A stretch of DNA of 64,000 bases from Sporosarcina sp. NCCP-2716 (GCF_023707985.1 NZ_BRCF01000005.1:124001-188000); one strand, 5' to 3'; counted from the stretch's first letter, positions 10,501-18,205 are shown. Translations and numbers: made by a program. The notes: generated from the letters alone by a model not told the origin.

Positions 10501-11154
10501 GAAGGGGAGCGGATGACGAACCTGGTCAATAAAGTCGACGAAGCGGACCGGTATTCGTATGTCTACCAGGGGAATTCCCAAGTGCTTGACCATGTGCTCG
10601 TGTCGAACAATCTGGCGGATGACGCGCAGATCGACATGCTGCATGTGAATGCGGACTACACGGACATGGCCGGCCGTGCGAGCGACCATGATCCGGTCCT
10701 CGTGCAGCTGGCGCTGAAGACGGCAAGTGTTGAAGAGCCGTTCGAGTGGGGCTATGTGCCAGTCACAAAGTTCCATTTCCTGCTGAACTACAAGAAGCCG
10801 AGCCTGACGGTGGACGCGAAAGGTTCCTCAATCACGATGGACTACCGCTCGCGTGTCAAGAACGGCATCACGCTGACAGGCCAGTATGCGATCTTGAGCG
10901 GCCTCGGATTTGCGAGCAACCAGGTCATCCTGAAGCCGGGGGACAAAGGGCTCACGATCGATACGAAATGGACGGTGCAGGGTGATGTCGTCGTGGACGG
11001 CACGAACCCGGTCCGGATCTTCGGGGCAGAGAATGTACTGAAGCTCCGCTACGTCAACGGAGCCTCGTCTGAAAACGTCGAGCTGTTCGACCGGTATGGC
11101 CGGAAGCTGACGAAGCCGGGCATTCAATGGCCATGGGCAGGAAAAGCGAGCTGA
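7564..11154 (+). CDS. Large secreted multidomain nuclease (lamin-tail, OB-fold, chitobiase-type, endonuclease/exonuclease/phosphatase domains)
   Basis: 1196-residue exported protein. The ATG at 7564 is chosen because AAGGAG lies upstream and it gives a normal signal peptide (KKWLNSLMAASLVAGMAVPA, cleavage near AHA-AE). Domains in order: lamin-tail domain (about 40-155, LLISEYVEGSSNNKAIELYN), OB-fold (about 215-300), chitobiase/hexosaminidase C-terminal-type domain (about 390-475, ILYTLDGTDPV), a second OB-like region (about 480-640), then an endonuclease/exonuclease/phosphatase domain (about 745-1055) with SYNLENF, TEVQDNNG, NHWNSKGGD, GDYNDF near 964 and SDHDP near 1039. A C-terminal beta-domain follows. 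The layout matches ExeM/YhcR-type extracellular nucleases. No LPXTG anchor or SLH domain is visible, so it is probably free or loosely wall-bound. It likely supplies nucleotides to the downstream 5'-nucleotidases. Confidence 0.88.
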   Translation: MHGRTGKKWLNSLMAASLVAGMAVPAMPAHAAEAPAVLAADLLISEYVEGSSNNKAIELYNGTGAAIELENYSIELYANGAVKPTNTLKLSGTLEHGKTYVLVHNQAGAELKAKGDMETGSVTNFNGDDAIVLKKGQTPIDSFGQVGARADWGTDVTLVRNSTVLKGRSAIDSPFDRTKEWTVYPKDTFSHLGTHELTASDEIAPEEPEVPADILSIADARAMPAGQEATVTGIVTAKLKNTISIQDETGGIAVRPTSLAAEVGDEVTVTGKLVDYRGLLQLDGAKLVAKSASAVPEAKTVTGAEIGEDTESRLVTVHNVTLSGKEAGPGWANFIATDGTEFTVRDETDTLGLQAGMTYDSISGIVQQFDDIYQVIPRGKTDIVEDASVVQPVAADPGSGTFIDSVNVTLTTGTVGAEILYTLDGTDPVKNGATYAEPLAITDSVQLKAVAKTADGRTSAVQTFDYFITDALQIHDIQGPGHESPFAGQVVEGVKGVVTYKYAIQGSTYYHIQAKDDQRDGDLNTSEAIVLYSGKDTWNLKEGDYVSVSGQVSEYAIDGFSDRQETDLKTTQINVRNDRGGKVDVLERGVALPEPFIINESNLPKDAILSEGLKEFDPAKYAGDFWESREAMRVQVGTVKAVAPQQNGDLATVLESRKTDTKNGGVLLRKDKPNADLIQFRLEPNTTARDFEVATGDRFEGPITGVVGYSYQNYKILVGLEEMQDKFVKGPAVPETTTIVKDPTKLTVASYNLENFSNNKKTTSDDKARKLARAFAVDMQSPDIVGVTEVQDNNGPDAGGPEANESYERLIQAITEAGGVKYEYVNIDPVNNADGGQPNANIRVGFLYNPERVSLKNGAPHGDAVSAVGYENGGLTLNPGRIDPMNGAFKSSRKPLAAEFTFDGEDVIVIANHWNSKGGDTPLFGAIQPPVYKSEIQRKQIAQIVYDFIDDVKTKNPDANIVSVGDYNDFQFTDSLRILEGERMTNLVNKVDEADRYSYVYQGNSQVLDHVLVSNNLADDAQIDMLHVNADYTDMAGRASDHDPVLVQLALKTASVEEPFEWGYVPVTKFHFLLNYKKPSLTVDAKGSSITMDYRSRVKNGITLTGQYAILSGLGFASNQVILKPGDKGLTIDTKWTVQGDVVVDGTNPVRIFGAENVLKLRYVNGASSENVELFDRYGRKLTKPGIQWPWAGKAS

Positions 11155-11168
11155 ATAGGCTGAATGGG

Positions 11169-11198
11169 GAGCGGTGCCTTGTGCACCGCTCTTTTTTT
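11169..11198 (+). terminator. Strong Rho-independent terminator after the nuclease gene
   Basis: Perfect 9-bp stem GAGCGGTGC/GCACCGCTC with a 5-base loop, followed by seven T. Confidence 0.9.
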
Positions 11199-11214
11199 GT
11201 TGGTGGGGGGAGGA

Positions 11215-11324
11215 ATCGGCCAAATCGGGAGAGTTATCGGCCAAATGGCGCCTGGAATCGGCCGAATGCGCGGGGGAATCGGCCAAATCGAGCCGGCAAT
11301 CGGCCAGATGGGGAAGTTAATCGG
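11215..11324 (+). repeat. 21-bp tandem repeat array (locus A)
   Basis: ATCGG recurs with an exact 21-base period at 11215, 11236, 11257, 11278, 11299 and 11320; the consensus of each unit begins ATCGGCCAAATGGG. The array lies between convergent genes after a terminator and is followed directly by the conserved core at 11331-11389. The same 21-bp unit occurs at 58697-58743. Confidence 0.85.
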
Positions 11325-11330
11325 AAATCA

Positions 11331-11389
11331 GACACAATTCAGAATCGTGTCCGAGTTGTGTGGCGCACAGGTACCGTAAAAAAGGTACC
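11331..11389 (+). repeat. Dispersed intergenic core element, copy A
   Basis: Contains GACACAATTCAGAATCGTGTC (11331-11351, near-palindromic), then a variant of TTGTGTGACGCACAGGTACC ending at 11375, then a second GGTACC at 11384-11389. Copies B (58754-58815) and C (complement, 41996-42055) share the core. The two self-complementary GGTACC sites could pair into a small hairpin. Confidence 0.75.
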
Positions 11390-11397
11390 GTTAAAAC

Positions 11398-11434
11398 TCA
11401 AAAAAAGCAGACTTCCCAGGAAAGGGAAGCCTGC
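11398..11434 (-). terminator. Rho-independent terminator for the acyl-CoA dehydrogenase-like gene
   Basis: On the minus strand GCAGGCTTCCC pairs with GGGAAGTCTGC (one mismatch), followed by a run of T. Confidence 0.85.
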
Positions 11435-11444
11435 CGAGAGAGAT

Positions 11445-12491
11445 TCAGGGCTGGAGGAAGCCGTGCTGGCCGGCTGTCCACAGGTCGCGGAACGCCCGGT
11501 TGACGGGGGACGTTTCAAGAACGGCCTGCATGCCGAGACGGCGGAACAGCTGGACGGCGCAGTCGGTGGAGATGTCCGCACTTTCGATGCACACAGCGGA
11601 CAGCTGCTCCAATTCGTGTTCGTCGAGCCTTCCGTCGAGATGCATGTCCCACCGCCGGGAAACCGCAGTATGGAAGAGCTGCTCCGCTTCGTTGAAGCGA
11701 TGCTGCTGCTCTTTCAGCAGACGCATCGTCACGGCGATTTTCTCAGAAGACCAGTATGGTTTCGATTGCTCGGCGAGATGCTCGGCCTCCTCCAGGAAAC
11801 GGGAAGCGATGCCGAGACAGACGGCAGCGAACGAGACTTGTGAAAACTGGACGAACGGGAACGAATGGACCGGCAGGCCGATTGTATTCTGCTTGGCGAT
11901 GACCGAGAACGTCCGCTCCTGCGGGACGAAGGCATCCTTCACGCGGATCGTATGGCTTGCCGTGCCGCGCAGTCCGAAGGCGTTCCAGTCAGCGACGATT
12001 TCGACTTGATCCGGCAGGAGGATGCAGGCGCGCATCTCGTCCGTTTCCTTCCCGTCCCGCCAGATCATCGTGTTGGCGGTGAACATCGAGGCATACGGGG
12101 CGCCGCTGCAGTAATGCCATTCACCGGATACCCGGTAGCCGCCGCCTTCCTCATGCGCTTCACCTGTCGCGTGACCGCTCCCCGCGATGACGGCATCCGC
12201 CGGGCTGAACAGTTCCTCTGCCTGCGGTCCGGTCATATTCTCGAGAAACATGTTGCCACCCGAACCGATCGTCACGAGCCAGCCGAACGATCCATCAGCC
12301 GCTGCCGCCTCTTCAAATATGCGAGCCGCATCCGGGAGTGACAACCCGCGCCCGCCGAGTGTTTCCGGCAGGAACAGTTTGAACAGTTTTTCATCGTATG
12401 CGATCTGCAGTACATCGTCCGGAAGTGTGTGCTGCTGTTCAATGTCCAAAGACGCACTCCGGATAATCTTCTTCACGTTTTCTTCAAGCAT
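11445..12491 (-). CDS. Acyl-CoA dehydrogenase family protein
   Basis: 348 residues with the acyl-CoA dehydrogenase fold: helical N-domain (LPETLGGRGLSLPDAARIFEE), central beta-domain (GYRVSGEWHYCSGAPYA, then WNAFGLRGTASHTIRVKDAFVP), helical C-domain with a conserved RLGMQAVLETSPVNRAFRDL tail. It is shorter than classical fatty-acid dehydrogenases (about 380) and lacks an obvious catalytic glutamate in the usual position, so a DszC/HpaH-like flavin monooxygenase or another substrate is possible. The start at 12491 is preferred over the ATG at 12500 because the AGAGAGG site touches the first ATG. It stands alone between the nuclease and nucleotidase genes. Confidence 0.75.
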   Translation of the reverse strand: MLEENVKKIIRSASLDIEQQHTLPDDVLQIAYDEKLFKLFLPETLGGRGLSLPDAARIFEEAAAADGSFGWLVTIGSGGNMFLENMTGPQAEELFSPADAVIAGSGHATGEAHEEGGGYRVSGEWHYCSGAPYASMFTANTMIWRDGKETDEMRACILLPDQVEIVADWNAFGLRGTASHTIRVKDAFVPQERTFSVIAKQNTIGLPVHSFPFVQFSQVSFAAVCLGIASRFLEEAEHLAEQSKPYWSSEKIAVTMRLLKEQQHRFNEAEQLFHTAVSRRWDMHLDGRLDEHELEQLSAVCIESADISTDCAVQLFRRLGMQAVLETSPVNRAFRDLWTAGQHGFLQP

Positions 12492-12623
12492 TCGAACCAT
12501 CCTCTCTTTTCTTCACCGTACGGAATTCATAGGGGCGAACGACGCGGAATATGTCCGATTAACCATTTTCAAGCACATCCGTGAAAAGGGTTACATTCCT
12601 GCCCTGACGAAGCTTGTCTGTTG

Positions 12624-12652
12624 TTGGAACCTCTCGCAATCTGTGGTATGTT
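12624..12652 (+). promoter_or_regulatory. Likely sigma-A promoter of the first SLH nucleotidase
   Basis: TTGGAA (12624-12629), 17-bp spacer, TATGTT (12647-12652), 40 bp before the start codon. No clear Pho-box repeat was recognised. Confidence 0.5.
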
Positions 12653-12692
12653 TAAATAGATTGAAAACTCTAATCCGAAAGGGAGATGAAGC

Positions 12693-15065
12693 ATGTCGTT
12701 CATGAAAAAAATTGGATTCAGTCTGCTCGTCGTTTTACTAGCACTAGGCAGTATGATTATACCCCAAAATGCCAGTGCGGCTAAACATGACGAAGCAACA
12801 CGCGGTGAATTCATCAAACAAGTGGTCACTGCACTGAATCTGCAGACAGGAGACGGTTCGTCCCTCACGTTCAAGGACGTGGACAAGCAGCTCGCCCCAT
12901 ACGTGGAAGCCGCTGTCAAAGCGGGCCTCGTACACGGCCGCTCGGCGACTCTCTTCGATACAAACGGCTCACTGACGCGCGAACAGGCATTTGTCATTTC
13001 CGCACGTGCAGCCAAGACAGACAAAACATACCCGATGACTTTGCTTGACCGCTTCAAGGACAAGAAGGACTTCGGTGCTTCGCTGCGTCCGGAAATGGCG
13101 AAAAGTATCGGACTCGGCCTCTTGAAAGGCTATTCGGACCGCACAGCGAAACCGAAACAGCCGGTCATGAAAAACGAAACGCGCGCTATCGTCAACCGTC
13201 TGGTGAAAGTGAGCCAGCAGCACCCGGGTACTCCGGAAACGGATGACGCGACAGTCGCCCTGCGTGTCATGGGGACGACAGACCTTCATATGAACCTTGT
13301 GAACTATGATTACTATCAAGACAAGCTCATCCAGGATTATGGACTCGCGAAAGTCGGCGTCCTGATCGACAAGGCACGATCTGAAGTGAAGAATACCCTG
13401 CTGTTCGACAACGGCGACCTGATCCAGGGCACGCCGCTCGGAACGTATGAAGTGAGTGTCAATCCGCTGAAAAAAGGCGAAGTGCACCCTTCATTCGCAG
13501 CGATGCAGGCGCTTGACTATGACGTCATGTCGCTCGGTAACCACGAATTCAACTACGGTCTCGACTATTTGGATCAAGTGATCGAGACAGCGGGCATGCC
13601 GGTACTCAATTCCAACGTCTATGACGTCAAAACCGGCAAGAACCGCTACAAGCCTTATACGATCCTCAACAAGGAAGTCACCGATTCCAAAGGCGCCAAG
13701 CACCAGCTGAAAGTCGGCGTGATCGGTGTTGTCGCACCGGGAATCCTCCGCTGGGACGGTGCGGTCCTCGAAGGGAAAGTGACCGTGGAAGACGCAGCGG
13801 AATCCGTACAGAAATTCCTTCCTGAAGTGCAGAAGCAGGGAGCGGACCTCGTGTTCGTCATTGCGCACTCCGGAATCGGCAACGAAAAAGCGGAGAAGAA
13901 TGCAGATGACGTCACATGGCAGATCTCTGCGATGGACGGCGTGGACGGCGTATTGACCGGTCACAACCATGCACTCTTCCCAGGCGATTTCAAAGACGTG
14001 AAGAATGCGGACCAGGAAGCTGGCACGCTGAACGGAACGCCGGTTGTCATGCCGGGCAAATTCGGCAGCCACCTCGGCCTGCTCGACTATGAAATGAAAC
14101 TGAAAGACGGCAAATGGTCTATTCTTTCCGGAAAAGGCTCCCTGCGCCAAGTCGATGAAAAATCGACAGACGTGCATCAGGGTGTCATGGACGCAGTCAG
14201 CAAATCCCACGAAGGCACACTCGACTACATCCGCACGCCGGTCTCCAAGACGACAGCGGATATCACAAGCTACTTTGCCCTCGTAAAAGATGACCCGTCG
14301 ATCCAGATCGTGACGGATGCACAAAAACGGTATGTCGAAAGCCAGATTCCAGGTACCAAGTACGCAGACTTGCCGGTCCTGTCCGTAGGGGCGCCGTTCA
14401 AAGCAGGCGGCCGCTATGGCTCTGACTATTACACAGATATCCCTGCAGGCGACATCGCCATCAAGAATATGGCAGACCTTTACGTGTTCGACAACACAAT
14501 CACAGGTCTCGTCATGACAGGTGCTGATGTGAAAGAATGGCTCGAAATGTCAGGCGGCCAGTTCAACCAGATCGATCCGTCGAAATCGGGTGAACAGAAT
14601 GTCCTGAACACGAACTACCGCTCGTACCTGTTCGACGTCATCGATGGTGTCACGTACGAATATGACGTGACCCAGCCGAACAAATATGACGGCGACGGGA
14701 AAGTCGTCAACGAAGGCGCTAACCGCGTCAAGAACCTGAAGTTCGACGGCAAGCCGATCGACCCGGCACAGAAGTTCATGGTTGTCACAAACAACTACCG
14801 GGCAAGCGGAAACTTCCCGGGTGTCCGGAACGCTTCCGACACGGTTGCCTACCAGTACGAAAACCGCCAGGCGATTGTCGACTATATGGTAGCGAACGAT
14901 CCGCTTGACCCATCTGCAGATAACAACTGGTCCATCCAGCCTGTCTCAGGTGCCAGCATGATCTTCGAAACATCCGACAAAGGCAAGAAGTACATCGGTG
15001 ACGACGGCCGCATTAAATACGTCGGCCCGTCACAAGACGGCTATGCGAAGTACGAATTGAAATAA
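12693..15065 (+). CDS. SLH-domain 5'-nucleotidase / 2',3'-cyclic phosphodiesterase family protein, copy 1
   Basis: 790 residues, exported (signal peptide about 1-29, ending NASA-AK). Residues about 32-180 form SLH repeats (FKDVDKQLAPYVEAAVKAGL, GSLTREQAFVISARAA, GYSDRTAKPKQP) that bind pyruvylated wall polymer. The metallophosphatase domain (about 190-440) has all dimetal ligand motifs: GTTDLHMN, DNGDLIQG, GNHEFNYG, AHSGIG and GHNHALFPG. A 5'-nucleotidase C-terminal substrate domain follows (about 470-740). By family it hydrolyses nucleotides or cyclic nucleotides at the cell surface. A close paralogue follows after a terminator. Start ATG has AAAGGGAG upstream. Confidence 0.93.
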   Translation: MSFMKKIGFSLLVVLLALGSMIIPQNASAAKHDEATRGEFIKQVVTALNLQTGDGSSLTFKDVDKQLAPYVEAAVKAGLVHGRSATLFDTNGSLTREQAFVISARAAKTDKTYPMTLLDRFKDKKDFGASLRPEMAKSIGLGLLKGYSDRTAKPKQPVMKNETRAIVNRLVKVSQQHPGTPETDDATVALRVMGTTDLHMNLVNYDYYQDKLIQDYGLAKVGVLIDKARSEVKNTLLFDNGDLIQGTPLGTYEVSVNPLKKGEVHPSFAAMQALDYDVMSLGNHEFNYGLDYLDQVIETAGMPVLNSNVYDVKTGKNRYKPYTILNKEVTDSKGAKHQLKVGVIGVVAPGILRWDGAVLEGKVTVEDAAESVQKFLPEVQKQGADLVFVIAHSGIGNEKAEKNADDVTWQISAMDGVDGVLTGHNHALFPGDFKDVKNADQEAGTLNGTPVVMPGKFGSHLGLLDYEMKLKDGKWSILSGKGSLRQVDEKSTDVHQGVMDAVSKSHEGTLDYIRTPVSKTTADITSYFALVKDDPSIQIVTDAQKRYVESQIPGTKYADLPVLSVGAPFKAGGRYGSDYYTDIPAGDIAIKNMADLYVFDNTITGLVMTGADVKEWLEMSGGQFNQIDPSKSGEQNVLNTNYRSYLFDVIDGVTYEYDVTQPNKYDGDGKVVNEGANRVKNLKFDGKPIDPAQKFMVVTNNYRASGNFPGVRNASDTVAYQYENRQAIVDYMVANDPLDPSADNNWSIQPVSGASMIFETSDKGKKYIGDDGRIKYVGPSQDGYAKYELK

Positions 15066-15075
15066 GCGATAGTGC

Positions 15076-15122
15076 AGGGCTGCAGCGGAATCGGCAAGTG
15101 GTTTCCTCTGCAGTCCTTTTTT
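15076..15122 (+). terminator. Terminator between the two nucleotidase paralogues
   Basis: AGGGCTGCAG (15076-15085) pairs with CTGCAGTCCT (15108-15117), then a T run. The next start codon is only 26 bp further, so copy 2 is read by readthrough or by a promoter inside this segment. Confidence 0.6.
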
Positions 15123-15147
15123 CTCGAAAACATACGTAAAGGGGACA

Positions 15148-17532
15148 ATGCTTATCATGATGGTACTGAAAAAAGCGACTGCTGGATTCATGGTTCTGCT
15201 GTTAATGGCAGGAAGTCTGTTCGTCACACGAGAAGCGGAAGCCGCGCAGGCAGGCAAAGCGGAGCGAGGGGAGTTCGTCCGGCAAGTTGTCACGGCTCTC
15301 GGACTGCCGCTCGAAGACGGAGCGTCCATCAAGTTCAAGGACGTTGATAAAAAGCTCGCTCCCTACGTGGAAGCCGCTGTGAAAGCCGGTCTCGTGCACG
15401 GGCGCTCCGCGACCCTCTTCGACACAAACGGCTCACTGACGCGCGAACAGGCATTTGTCATTTCCGCTCGTGCAGCCAAGACAGACAAGAAGTACCCGAT
15501 GACCTTGCTGGACCGTTTCAAGGACAAAAAGGACTTCGGTGCTTCACTGCGTCCGGAAATGGCGAAAAGCATCGGACTCGGCCTCATGAAAGGCTATTCG
15601 GACGGAACAGCGAAACCGAAGAAAGCTGTCATGAAAAATGAAATGCATGCAATCATCAGCCGTCTGGTACAGCTGCATGCGCAATATCCGGGCAAGGGTG
15701 AAGAAGGAGTCGCAACAGTGGATTTCCGGGTCATGGGAACGACGGATATCCATACGAATCTGATGAACTATGATTACTATCAAGATAAACCGATCCAGGA
15801 TTACGGCCTCGCGAAAACAGGCGTGCTGATCGACGAAGCGCGTGCAGAAGTGAAAAACACGCTGCTGTTCGATAATGGCGATCTCATTCAGGGCACGCCG
15901 CTCGGCTCTTACAAAGTGAAGGAAAAACCTCTCCAAAAAGGTGAAGTGCACCCGTCCGTGGCGGCACTGAACGCTCTGGACTACGACGTCATGTCTCTCG
16001 GTAACCACGAATTCAATTTCGGACTGGACTATTTGGACAAGGTCATTGCTGGAGCGGATTTTCCTATATTGAATGCAAACATTTATAACGAATCGACAGG
16101 GGAAAACCAATTTACACCGTATGCTGTTCTCGACAAGAAAGTCACGGACACTAAGGGGAACGCTCACTCGCTGAAAGTCGGCGTAATCGGTGTCGTGGCT
16201 CCTGGAATCATGAAGTGGGATGGTGTCCACTTGAAAGGGAAAGTCCGTGTGGAAGATGCCGCGGATACTGTGGAGAAGTTCTTACCGAAAGTGAAAGAGG
16301 AAGGCGCTGATATCGTCTTCGTCATCGCCCACTCGGGTATCGGCGATGAAAACCATGAAAAGAACAAAGACGACGTGACATGGCAGATCTCTGCGCTGGA
16401 TGGCGTGGATGGTATTCTGACGGGGCATAACCATGCTTTGTTCCCGGGTGACTTCAAGGACGTCAAAAACGTCAATATCGCTCAAGGGACGATTAACGGA
16501 ACACCAGTCGTTATGCCGAACCGATTCGGCACGCATCTCGGATTGCTGGACTACCAGCTGCAGCTGAAGAATGGCAAATGGACAGTCGTAACAGGAAAGG
16601 GTTCTGTGAGGGAAGTCCACAAAGATTCCGATGCAGTCAACCAAAACGTAGTGAATGCTGTCAAAGAAGCACACGAAGGCACCCTCAGCTACATCCGCAC
16701 ACCTGTATCGAAAACAAGCGCACCGCTGACGAGCTACTTCGGTCTGGTCCGTGACGATTCGTCGATCCAGATCGTCACAGAAGCTCAAAAGCATTATGTG
16801 GAAGAACGGCTGAAAGGCACGGAATACGAAAAACTGCCTCTTCTGTCCGCAGGTTCTCCGCTGAAGTTCGGAGGAAGATACGGTTCCGACTACTATACGG
16901 ACATTCCGGCGGGTGATATCACCATCAAAAACCTGGCAGACTTGTACGTATACGATAACACGGTCGCTGCCGTCATCCTGACCGGCAAAGACATTAAAGA
17001 ATGGCTGGAGATGGGAGCGGGAGCTTACCGCCAAGTCGATCCTGCTGAATCGGGAGAGCAGAACATCCTCAATGGAGACCACCGCTCGTACAATTTCGAC
17101 GTCATCGATGGTGTAACATATGAAATAGATATTACAGAGCCGGCGAAGTACGACAGTAAGGAAGGGAAAGTGCTGAACCAAGACGCAAACCGCATCAAAA
17201 ATCTCCAGTATGACGGAAAGCCTATCGATCCGGAACAGGAGTTTGCTGTCATCACGAATAACTATCGGGGCAGCGGGAATTTCCCGGGCGTGCGCGATGC
17301 TAAAGACGTGATCTTCTACCAGGATGAAAACCGCGAAGCGATCATTGATTATCTGGCGGGGCTTGAACAGATCGAGCCATTTGTCGACAATAACTGGTTC
17401 ATCCAGCCTGTGCCGGGCACGAAAATGATATTCGAGACATCAGTCAAAGGCAAGGGGCACATCGGGGACGATTCCCGGATACTTTATTTAGGAGAGACAC
17501 AAGACGGCTATGCGAAGTACGAATTGAAATAA
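15148..17532 (+). CDS. SLH-domain 5'-nucleotidase / 2',3'-cyclic phosphodiesterase family protein, copy 2
   Basis: 794-residue paralogue of the preceding gene with the same order: signal peptide (about 1-31), SLH repeats (about 35-185), metallophosphatase (GTTDIHTN, DNGDLIQG, GNHEFNFG, AHSGIG, GHNHALFPG) and 5'-nucleotidase C-terminal domain. The SLH part is almost identical to copy 1 in protein and DNA, whereas the catalytic parts differ clearly, which suggests gene conversion or selection on the wall-binding part. An AAAGGGG site precedes the ATG at 15148; ATGs at 15157 and 15160 are alternatives. Substrate range may differ from copy 1, but this is not readable. Confidence 0.93.
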   Translation: MLIMMVLKKATAGFMVLLLMAGSLFVTREAEAAQAGKAERGEFVRQVVTALGLPLEDGASIKFKDVDKKLAPYVEAAVKAGLVHGRSATLFDTNGSLTREQAFVISARAAKTDKKYPMTLLDRFKDKKDFGASLRPEMAKSIGLGLMKGYSDGTAKPKKAVMKNEMHAIISRLVQLHAQYPGKGEEGVATVDFRVMGTTDIHTNLMNYDYYQDKPIQDYGLAKTGVLIDEARAEVKNTLLFDNGDLIQGTPLGSYKVKEKPLQKGEVHPSVAALNALDYDVMSLGNHEFNFGLDYLDKVIAGADFPILNANIYNESTGENQFTPYAVLDKKVTDTKGNAHSLKVGVIGVVAPGIMKWDGVHLKGKVRVEDAADTVEKFLPKVKEEGADIVFVIAHSGIGDENHEKNKDDVTWQISALDGVDGILTGHNHALFPGDFKDVKNVNIAQGTINGTPVVMPNRFGTHLGLLDYQLQLKNGKWTVVTGKGSVREVHKDSDAVNQNVVNAVKEAHEGTLSYIRTPVSKTSAPLTSYFGLVRDDSSIQIVTEAQKHYVEERLKGTEYEKLPLLSAGSPLKFGGRYGSDYYTDIPAGDITIKNLADLYVYDNTVAAVILTGKDIKEWLEMGAGAYRQVDPAESGEQNILNGDHRSYNFDVIDGVTYEIDITEPAKYDSKEGKVLNQDANRIKNLQYDGKPIDPEQEFAVITNNYRGSGNFPGVRDAKDVIFYQDENREAIIDYLAGLEQIEPFVDNNWFIQPVPGTKMIFETSVKGKGHIGDDSRILYLGETQDGYAKYELK

Positions 17533-17577
17533 GAATTGTTCCAGCGCTTCACTATATGATGATAACAGCTGACGCAG

Positions 17578-17614
17578 AAAACCCCTTGACCTTTTATAAA
17601 GGCAAGGGGTTTTC
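17578..17614. terminator. Bidirectional terminator between nucleotidase copy 2 and sda
   Basis: AAAACCCCTTG (17578-17588) pairs with CAAGGGGTTTT (17603-17613); A- and T-runs on either side let it work for both convergent genes. Confidence 0.85.
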
Positions 17615-17673
17615 TGTATGGATAACTGGTCAACACCGCTTTCCCTTCTTGGTGGCATATGTTCTTTCGGCAA

Positions 17674-17805
17674 TTAGTGTATAAAACAAAGCAGACTGCG
17701 CTTATCCACTTCACGTTTCAGCAAGTCGATAAAATCAGCACACAGTTCCAGCTCCATGGCTTTAACATACGATTCGAGTAAGAGGGTATCGGGGAGTCTA
17801 TTCAT
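17674..17805 (-). CDS. sda: Sporulation checkpoint inhibitor Sda
   Basis: A 43-residue protein beginning MNRLPDTLLLESYVKA and containing ELELCADFIDLLKREVDKRS. It matches B. subtilis Sda in length and in its helical hairpin pattern (L-x-x-LLLESY-x-KA then DFI-x-L-x-x-E-x-x-RRS). Sda binds the histidine kinase KinA and blocks phosphotransfer to Spo0F when replication is disturbed. A GAAGGTGA ribosome site sits 7 bp before the ATG. The upstream 60-210 bp hold several DnaA boxes, as known for sda in B. subtilis, where DnaA activates it. Context and sequence agree, so the call is strong despite the small size. Confidence 0.88.
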   Translation of the reverse strand: MNRLPDTLLLESYVKAMELELCADFIDLLKREVDKRSLLCFIH

Positions 17806-17865
17806 GACAAGTCACCTTCTTCCAGCAGAGTTTCATCATTTCCCCAGTTGCAGGGAAAGCGGGTT

Positions 17866-18015
17866 GTGTATAACTTATCAGATAACATGGAAAAGAACAA
17901 CCGTTCGATTGTCCACACTGAATGGTGGGTAATTTGTGGACAACCTGTGCGCAAATGTTACGGAGACCGCCAGTATGGAGGGGATACCGTGGAGAAACTT
18001 ATCCACAAATGTGGA
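17866..18015. promoter_or_regulatory. DnaA-box cluster upstream of sda
   Basis: A perfect DnaA box TTATCCACA is at 17999-18007; TTATACACA (complement) at 17866-17874; TTGTCCACA at 17909-17917 and, on the complement, at 17935-17943. A further TGTGGACG-type sequence follows at about 18010. The cluster is beside a minus-strand sda gene, consistent with DnaA control of sda transcription. The strongly AT-rich 18060-18177 follows, but no dnaA/dnaN genes are near, so it is not taken as oriC. Confidence 0.8.
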
Positions 18016-18176
18016 CGTATCGAATTTTGTCGAAAAGTATTTGACCCACGGGAAATCCGAACATGAAAATTTTTTATTAAAAAAGTTGTTATGCAATATA
18101 TCGCACTGCATCAACGATGTAAGCGTATACATTTTTATTATCTATTCGAAATAGAGTAACAATTTAAAAAACAAGG

Positions 18177-18205
18177 TTGACTCTTGATTTCTTTCGCTAT
18201 ATGAT
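18177..18205 (+). promoter_or_regulatory. Sigma-A promoter of ilvD
   Basis: TTGACT (18177-18182), 17-bp spacer, TATGAT (18200-18205), about 95 bp before the ilvD start. The AT-rich stretch just upstream could hold a regulator site such as CodY, but no good consensus match was found. Confidence 0.8.

Noticed and set aside
17848..18154. Short open frames in the gap between sda and ilvD
   Set aside because: No ribosome sites or recognisable sequence; the region is regulatory DNA with DnaA boxes and a promoter.
17860..18180. DnaA boxes followed by an AT-rich stretch, like a replication origin
   Set aside because: No dnaA, dnaN or other origin genes are near, and the boxes lie directly upstream of sda, where DnaA-dependent control is known.
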